Part shown: positions 58,730 through 64,000 of the stretch, in pieces
Layout: every line of letters begins with the position of its first letter
Numbering within the stretch: position 1 is the first letter of the stretch
Source of the DNA: Globomyces pollinis-pini
Lineage: Eukaryota; Chytridiomycota; Chytridiomycetes; Rhizophydiales; Globomycetaceae
NCBI GenBank assembly: GCA_025399215.1
Contig: MU621094.1
Coordinates: 31,425 to 95,424, forward strand
Length of the DNA: 64,000 nt
Direction: 5' to 3'
Notes under the pieces: model-generated
The model's database searches: none
Told to the model about the DNA's origin: nothing
What the model saw: only the letters and a program-made list of their open reading frames with translations
Translations under genes and position numbers: made by a program

Positions 58730-59765
58730 TTATTTGAGTCGTTGATAAGAACTCTTCTTTACAGAATGCTCAGCACCAATAATTGCAACCAAGACAAACC
58801 CACCAACCATTAGGTATGAGTTAAGAGTCATAGGAACATGTTGTAGGTGACCTAATGCACGTAAGGTGGAAAAGAATCCAGTTTGTACAAAATAATCAAT
58901 TCCAGTGAAAATTAAGAAAGATCCCAGCACTGACGAAGCAATAGCGAAAATCACTTTCTTCACTTGATGTCCAATGATTATTCCTAAAACTACAAAGAGT
59001 ACAATAATTGCGATTCTTCCAGTTGGCGGAACAGCAGCTGTGAATGGAATCTCCAAGAAAAATAGTGCTCCGACAAATCCAAGTACTGCACCTGCAATAT
59101 ATGCAACTAATCCTACCAAGCATATTGCTAACGCACCACCAATAATTCCGGAAACACCCATAACAGCCAAAAAGGTTAAGTTTAAGTTTGAATCTGGGAT
59201 TTTAGATATACCATTGAGCTGCATATAATTCAGAATCTCAAAAGACACAATCGCTACTATAAGTGTTATGAGATGCTTACCAAAGAAGAATGCTCCCATT
59301 GCAAAAAGGATTGGATAAACAGCAGAATCTCCAGCAAATAATAAGAACAATCCGAATACAATTATACCAATTGATCCACCAGTAGTATAAAGTGATCCTT
59401 CATTAAAAGGAATTTCTGTTACAATCAGAAAAAACCATTGTTAACTTACTTATTCTAACAGTAGAATTGTTTTTTTCATCATCAGAGCCATAAGCAGCTT
59501 GAGCATTTTTCTGGTTCACCAAATTCTTGAATTCTGGTGAAGCATCACCAACGGGTTCTGCTTTATTTGTTTTGAATTCGTCGACAGTGATTGAACTTTT
59601 AGAGTTACGAGTATCCGAATCTTCTTGATAAGCAGCAAAGTATCCAGGTGAATCACGATTTGGAGGTGAATAGTAACCAACATAATGAGACTCATCCGTA
59701 GTATCTACAGCAACACCTCGACAGGCGATGATGAGCAATAAGATTTTATGAATTTGAAGTAACAT
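58730..59765 (-). CDS. DUF4203 (TM7SF3-like) secreted/membrane protein, copy 1
   Basis: 333-aa protein with a signal peptide (MLLQIHKILLLIIACRGVAV), a ~95-residue polar lumenal part, and seven or so hydrophobic segments: IGIIVFGLFLLFAGD, AMGAFFFGKHLITLIVAIV, AVMGVSGIIGGALAI, YIAGAVLGFVGALFFL, IAIIVLFVVLGIIIGHQV and FAIASSVLGSFLIFTGIDYF, ending YLMVGGFVLVAIIG. The GA(L)xFFLEIPFT and SxxGSFLxFTGIDYF patterns are typical of DUF4203 proteins common in fungi. Exons 59765-59450 and 59415-58730 (1,002 nt) have a 34-nt intron. Function is unknown; these are thought to be membrane channels or scaffolds. It is paralogous to the N-terminal half of the gene at 60931-62524. Confidence 0.82.
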
Positions 59766-59922
59766 TGTAATTCAAGTAAAGATAAAATTCGAGTGTTTTG
59801 TACTTTGCCCGAAAAGGCTGAGAAAATTCAGCCTCGAATCATAGCCTTGGTTGTCGGAGTGAAAGAGTCATGAAAAGATATTGAATGATTTGGTAATTAA
59901 AAGTAAAGAATTTGAAGTTAAT

Positions 59923-60842
59923 TTATTGGATATTAAAAGTAACCAACCCGAGCTCATCCTTCTTTTGACGGTTTCTTAATACTGCCAACTTTCGAATACG
60001 TTGATAGTTGTCTTCCATTTCTTGGTTCCTTTTCAACTTTCTGGATCCACTTCGATTATAATACTTGAACTTTGCCAAGTCTCTCATATTAATAATAAGG
60101 TAGGCCCATGCAACATCCTGACATTTTTGTGGAGTCCAGACAATTCTAGTGCCCGAAGAGCACATAAAATAAGCATTGCTTGTTTTATTTAAAGCATCAG
60201 ATTTGTCTCGTAAGAAACCAAGAGCCTTTTCATAATCTCTGAGTTTATTTCTAGACTGTGATATTTGGGTTATTTTCCGGTCAAAGACAATGCGAAAGAT
60301 TTCCTCCCCTATAAAGGGTACATCAATTGATACTACTGATAATATTGCTTGGGGTAAAATATTCGTATTAATTACCACTGGAAACTTTGATACCTACCCC
60401 GTCAAGTTGCATTAGCAAATCAAATGCGTTGCTAATGTCGGTTTTTGAAGGATCGGGTTTGTCAATACAGGCGAAAGCTTCGCTCGTTATCCTAACTATT
60501 AAGCCCTCTTCATTTAAGGCCGCTAACTTTAGGATGTTGAATCTAAATGTTGTTTTCTATAAAGGTTAATTTCGTGTTTCCACATACCTTCAACACATAT
60601 TCTGTGAGTTTGACTAATTCATCTTTTTTCAAGTGAGCCCCTAGATTCGATGTCCTTCTCGACTTGACCAACATTGGGAGTTCTTGGTGATACCATTCAT
60701 CAAGACTCATTAAATTTCGGCAGTATGCCTTTGCAGATGATAAATGCTCGATTGCTTCTTTATATCGATTAAGAAATCCCAGCCAATGTTTCCCGGATTT
60801 TGTAAAGAATTCAGCTAGGTTTGGTATCTGACCGTTTCTCAT
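59923..60842 (-). CDS. Helix-hairpin-helix protein of unknown function
   Basis: 286 aa. Exons 60842-60588, 60556-60376 and 60347-59923 (861 nt) have introns of 31 and 28 nt. The N-terminal half contains NLMSLDEWYHQELPMLV and LKKDELVKLTEYVLK; the middle has a helix-hairpin-helix-like LMQLDGVGIKVSSAILSVV followed by VPFIGEEIF. The pattern (DEWY.kELP.l..R, L.kdELv.L..wKL, L.GVG..taSAiLS) is shared by a family of uncharacterised fungal and animal proteins, in my recollection. The GVG hairpin suggests DNA or RNA contact. The C-terminal 60 residues are basic and helical. Confidence 0.7.
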
Positions 60843-60930
60843 TCCAAAGTCAAAAATAACGCGATAGAAGTTTATTTTAATTTAACATAATGCTTTTCAA
60901 CATGTTTTACGTTTATATACAAACAAATAT

Positions 60931-62524
60931 TTATTTTAGCGTTAAATTTCGAAGATACACTATGAACCAGACGAATCCATAAAAGAATCCAGTTGTAAGA
61001 ACAGTTACAAATAGTCCAACCGCAAATTCCAACCAAATCCCTTGTTCCACTTGTAAAAACCTGAAGACCAATTTAGTACCATACCATTTATGCGAAAGAT
61101 AAATAGTCAGATAATATAATATAGAAGTTGTAATAGGGTAGCAACTATCTTTTATCCCCAAAGAGGTGTTACATAATAGAAGATCAATCATTGGCAAAAT
61201 TAGATTTAGTGAGTGTGATCCAATGATGAAAATTTGCTGTATAATTCTAAAATTGGATCTTTCATGGTGCAAAAACATCCAGAAAATGATCGTTACCATC
61301 AAAGACACTGTATTGATTGTTGGAAATAGAATTTGATGAATAACTTCTACATTTCTTTTCCATTCGATTGCCTCATAAGTGAATGCATAACAATGAAAAG
61401 TTGCATTCAAAAAATAGAGTGAGAGAATGATCCAGTTCCAATGAGTTACTTTCAGAAGGTAATGCACATTCCCCAATGCCAAAAATGAAAAAATGGTCCA
61501 GCTGCATACAACAAGTGTAAATCCAGCTCGTATTATCAACAAATGTTCGTTGCTGATAATCATCGATAGCCTTTCTGATATCTGTGCGGGTTTTGTCTTA
61601 AGTTTGTCATAACGTGTAATATTACTTGAATAGAAATACTGAAATAGTATTCCAATCAACACCAACAAAAAAAATCCAACGAGCATCCAGTTAGAGGCCG
61701 GGTTCAGAGGGATATAGCCTGCATGACCAAATGCTTGATGTAGAGAAAAGAACCTACTTTTTATAAAATAGTCCAGTCCAGTAAAGAATAAATACGAGCC
61801 AAGCAAACAGGAAGATATAGTAACAATCCATTTTCTTAAAAGAAAGGGACTTAATATACCAAGAGCCAAAAAACCAATCAAAACAGTGATTCTTGCCATC
61901 ACACTGAATGAGGCAGTGAATGGAAGTCGCAAGAAAATTAACCCCATCAGAAAACCGAAGTTTACACTGAAGAGATATGGAGCTGCATCCCGAACTATTA
62001 CAAACAATACTCCACCCAAGATTCCCATAATAAGCATGACCACGAAATACACCAGATCCAGATTGGATTCAAAGTTCGCAATGCCATTGAGAATTAGCAA
62101 GTTTAATACCTCAAACGATAGTATGGCTGATTTTTTAGCAAACAATTGTTACCGAATAGGAATGAGCTTATTGCAAATGTCAGAACATTAAAGTATCTGT
62201 TCCCAGCAAAAACCAGGAACAGTCCCATAAGTAGATTAAAAATAGAGGTGACGCTGGTGAACTTGGAATCATTTTGGAATGGTACTAAAGATTTTAAACT
62301 TCATTAATGATACTGTTAGTTGAATTTTTGCTGGGTTCTACTACACTGTTTGCCTTTTGAAATGACGGAATAATATGCTGATGAAGTTCTGTAGATTTAG
62401 GATAACCAGTAGCAATAAAGCCGGGTGAGTCTAGGTTGTTGTATATGTAGACTGATGGTTGATCGTTTTTGAGTTCAAATGAAAGTGCCCCATAGAATAT
62501 CGGAATAAAGACAGAGCATCTCAT
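60931..62524 (-). CDS. DUF4203-AIG1/FAR-17a-like fusion membrane protein
   Basis: 512 aa. An N-terminal signal-like segment (MRCSVFIPIFYGALSF) and polar region lead into a DUF4203 half parallel to copy 1: IPFQNDS against IPFNEGS, FLFG, ILSFEVLNLLILNGIANF against VSFEILNYMQLNGIS, LRLPFTASFSVMARI against LEIPFTAAVPPTGRI, and SYLFFTGLDYFIKSRFF. After ~residue 300 comes a second set of about six helices with VTIIFWMFLHHER, GSHSLNLILPMIDLLL and YLSHKWYG, resembling AIG1/FAR-17a hydrolases. Exons 62524-62314, 62284-62153 and 62126-60931 (1,539 nt) have introns of 29 and 26 nt. The two halves share one uninterrupted exon, so the fusion is not a splicing artefact of my model. Confidence 0.78.
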
Positions 62525-62654
62525 TTGCTGTTGATATTGTAATTAGAGTGAATTGAAAAATGCCTGAAGAACAACTTCGCCCTCTGCGTTCAAGTAATTT
62601 CAAATCGAGCTGTGTACATATTAAACAATTTTATTAAATAAGCTGCATTGCTAT

Positions 62655-63215
62655 TCAATGGTGAAAATGATGATTGTACAGGATCATCAATGCTGTTGGG
62701 ATAAGGAATGTATCGTGTACACGGCCTTCAGGAAATACTTGAATAGATCCCAAATCATCATCACTTTCGAAATTTGCTTGTGCTAATATATGCCTGTGGA
62801 GAGTACAAACGTAACCATCTTCAAATAGTTTTGGTTTCCATGTTAATGTCGATCTGCCAATAGTGATTTGATATTCCTTTCCTATTCGTTTCAGGGTAAA
62901 GCTGGGATTGTACTGTGATCCAGTGGGTCGGAACTCAATTTCAGTTGAAGATTTCTTCAGGATGGAATAGTTGATGGTTTGATTATTATTCAGTTCTGCA
63001 AACAGAAATTCTTTCTGGTCAGAGCTCGTATTTACCGATTGGATAAAGAAAGACGAAAAATTATGATGTTCATTCTCTTTAGGCACTAATATCATTGAAC
63101 GTTCTTGTGCATTTAATGTTAGTTGTAGGGACATTGTACAACTAGCGACTGTACATTCATGCTTCTTCTTTTGTCCAAACGACAAATGTGGTAATGATCG
63201 GATTGCTCTTAACAT
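62655..63215 (-). CDS. Tubby/LURP-one-like beta-barrel protein (copy 2)
   Basis: 186-aa single-exon protein starting MLRAIRSLPHLSFG; the open frame extends to a TTG at 63254, but the first ATG is at 63215. Strand-like segments (TMSLQLTLNAQERSMILV, YQITIGRSTLTWKPK) end in GSIQVFPEGRVHDTFLIPTA plus a helix, like copy 1 at 58043-58594. It lies 131 bp downstream-facing from the DUF4203-AIG1 gene, as copy 1 sits beside DUF4203 copy 1. The fold is inferred; no catalytic residues are seen. Confidence 0.58.
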   Translation of the reverse strand: MLRAIRSLPHLSFGQKKKHECTVASCTMSLQLTLNAQERSMILVPKENEHHNFSSFFIQSVNTSSDQKEFLFAELNNNQTINYSILKKSSTEIEFRPTGSQYNPSFTLKRIGKEYQITIGRSTLTWKPKLFEDGYVCTLHRHILAQANFESDDDLGSIQVFPEGRVHDTFLIPTALMILYNHHFHH

Positions 63216-63429
63216 ATTGTTTAAGCTTTCTTTCCTACAATCCTTTTTATACAAAACGCGGAATAATTATATTTATCCATTTATCCACTCGTTTAAGATA
63301 TCAAATGACTCAGTCACCAAGATCTAAGAGATAGATTTAGGTAACTATTAAAGAGTCAAATCGATTTTCATGGTCATTGGCACACAAATACTAGTATTAA
63401 TCTCGAGTGGATATTTTATTTGTTAAAAA

Positions 63430-64000
63430 TCAGGCCAGATGGGGTCGTCTAACCTTCTTGTTGCCATTTGTACGCAACATAGGAGTTCCACCAGCTTTTT
63501 GGTTCGATTTTCGGTGCGGCAATGATATTTTGACTCTCTTACAAGCGTTAACAATGTGGACACACATTCCAAACTTGTTGAAGTTCTTACAGTCGCATAT
63601 TCTATCACGCGTGTTGACAATATAACCAGCATCTGTCATTCCAGACAATTCAATGATATCCGTAATTATGTTTTCAATCTGTTTAAATTCCTTGATGTCA
63701 TCCGTGGTACCTGCTTCGGTATAGGTGTATTTTGCGATAGAAATATCTCCAATAGCAGAGCTACTTCCATTTATGTGATTCTTCACCTTCTTTAAGCAAA
63801 CGAGGTGACTATTATCAGGATTGTTACGCATAGCAGTATCTTGCAATAAGTTTTCATACGTAAAACAATTTTCTTTGTCTAATTGTAAAGCACGGCTTTC
63901 TATTCTTTTGCTCACCTACATTTTAACAACGTATAAAGATTACAATATGGTAGTTCAGAAATGGAGTATCAAAACATTTCTCTTGGATCAACTTTTTTAA
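63430..64000 (-). CDS. SWIM zinc-finger protein, 5' part beyond window
   Basis: Partial gene running off the right edge. The exon at 64000-63944 (in frame LKKLIQEKCFDTPFLNYHI) joins over a 28-nt intron (63916-63943) to 63915-63430, giving 181 codons so far. The SWIM motif is visible as ICDCKNFNKFGMCVHIV (CxC...CxH). A basic tail follows. SWIM fingers occur near the C-terminus of MULE transposases and in some host proteins. With a MULE relic at 31 kb, a transposase or a domesticated copy is likely. Unlike that relic, this frame is intact as far as it can be read. Confidence 0.65.

Noticed and set aside
1..64000. Ciliate-like genetic code for the whole genome, suggested by ultra-short introns
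   Set aside because: All rebuilt genes end at TAA, TAG or TGA and contain no in-frame TAA/TAG, so the standard code applies.
1..64000. Bacterial features: operons, ribosome binding sites, CRISPR arrays
   Set aside because: Genes are split by spliceosomal introns and alternate strands. No regularly spaced repeat array was seen.

Overview
The window is nuclear DNA from an AT-rich, flagellated eukaryote, most likely a zoosporic (chytrid-like) fungus or a close relative. The flagellum is implied by a complete outer-arm dynein heavy chain (DNAH5/DNAH8 type) and a CFAP77-like axonemal protein. The fungal or opisthokont side is implied by glycogenin, ILV1-type threonine dehydratase, a single-chain FGAM synthase, an EDEM-type mannosidase, tetraspanins and DUF4203 membrane proteins. 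All resolved genes use the standard genetic code. The lineage is inference from gene content; nothing in the window names the species.

The most striking property is gene structure. About 100 introns could be placed by joining exons until conserved protein families read through. Nearly all are 22-35 nt GT-AG introns, many exactly 25 nt, with a CTAAY/TTAAY-like element close to the acceptor. Twenty-two genes were rebuilt so that the summed exons are an exact multiple of three (one of them, the syntaxin, with two competing models). Several contain microexons: 4 nt in CLPX, 8 nt in the EDEM gene, 10 nt in peroxiredoxin, and perhaps 6, 11 and 12 nt in the syntaxin-18 gene.

Layout. 0.7-10.6 kb: TTC36 (-), mitochondrial CLPX (+), CFAP77 (-), an SH3 protein (+), NAD kinase (-) and an EDEM/GH47 mannosidase with a PA domain (-). 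10.8-13.5 kb: three tandem tetraspanin or tetraspanin-like genes (-). 13.6-27.5 kb: the 4,527-codon dynein heavy chain (-). 27.5-36.5 kb: a gene-poor accessory block with a possible decayed gene, AAGC-rich repeats with tRNA-like ends, a MULE transposase relic, a Ty1/copia relic with short LTR-like repeats, a TIR element with a Harbinger-like transposase relic, and a 765-bp TA-flanked MITE with perfect 21-bp TIRs. 36.5-50.2 kb: DYRK kinase (-), mitochondrial 2-Cys peroxiredoxin (+), threonine dehydratase (+), an ARM/HEAT protein (-), FGAM synthase (-), glycogenin (+) and a syntaxin-18/Ufe1 SNARE (-). 50.5-64 kb: a small basic protein (+), a 1,469-aa helical-repeat protein of unknown function (-), SNW1/Prp45 (+), a Tubby/LURP-like protein (+), a DUF4203 protein (-), a helix-hairpin-helix protein of unknown function (-), a DUF4203-AIG1 fusion (-), a second Tubby/LURP-like paralog (-), and the 3' end of a SWIM zinc-finger gene running off the edge.

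Genes are packed tightly: convergent pairs sit 60-140 bp apart and divergent pairs share 300-500 bp. There is no operon logic. Local family expansion is visible in the tetraspanins and in the duplicated Tubby/LURP + DUF4203 pair.
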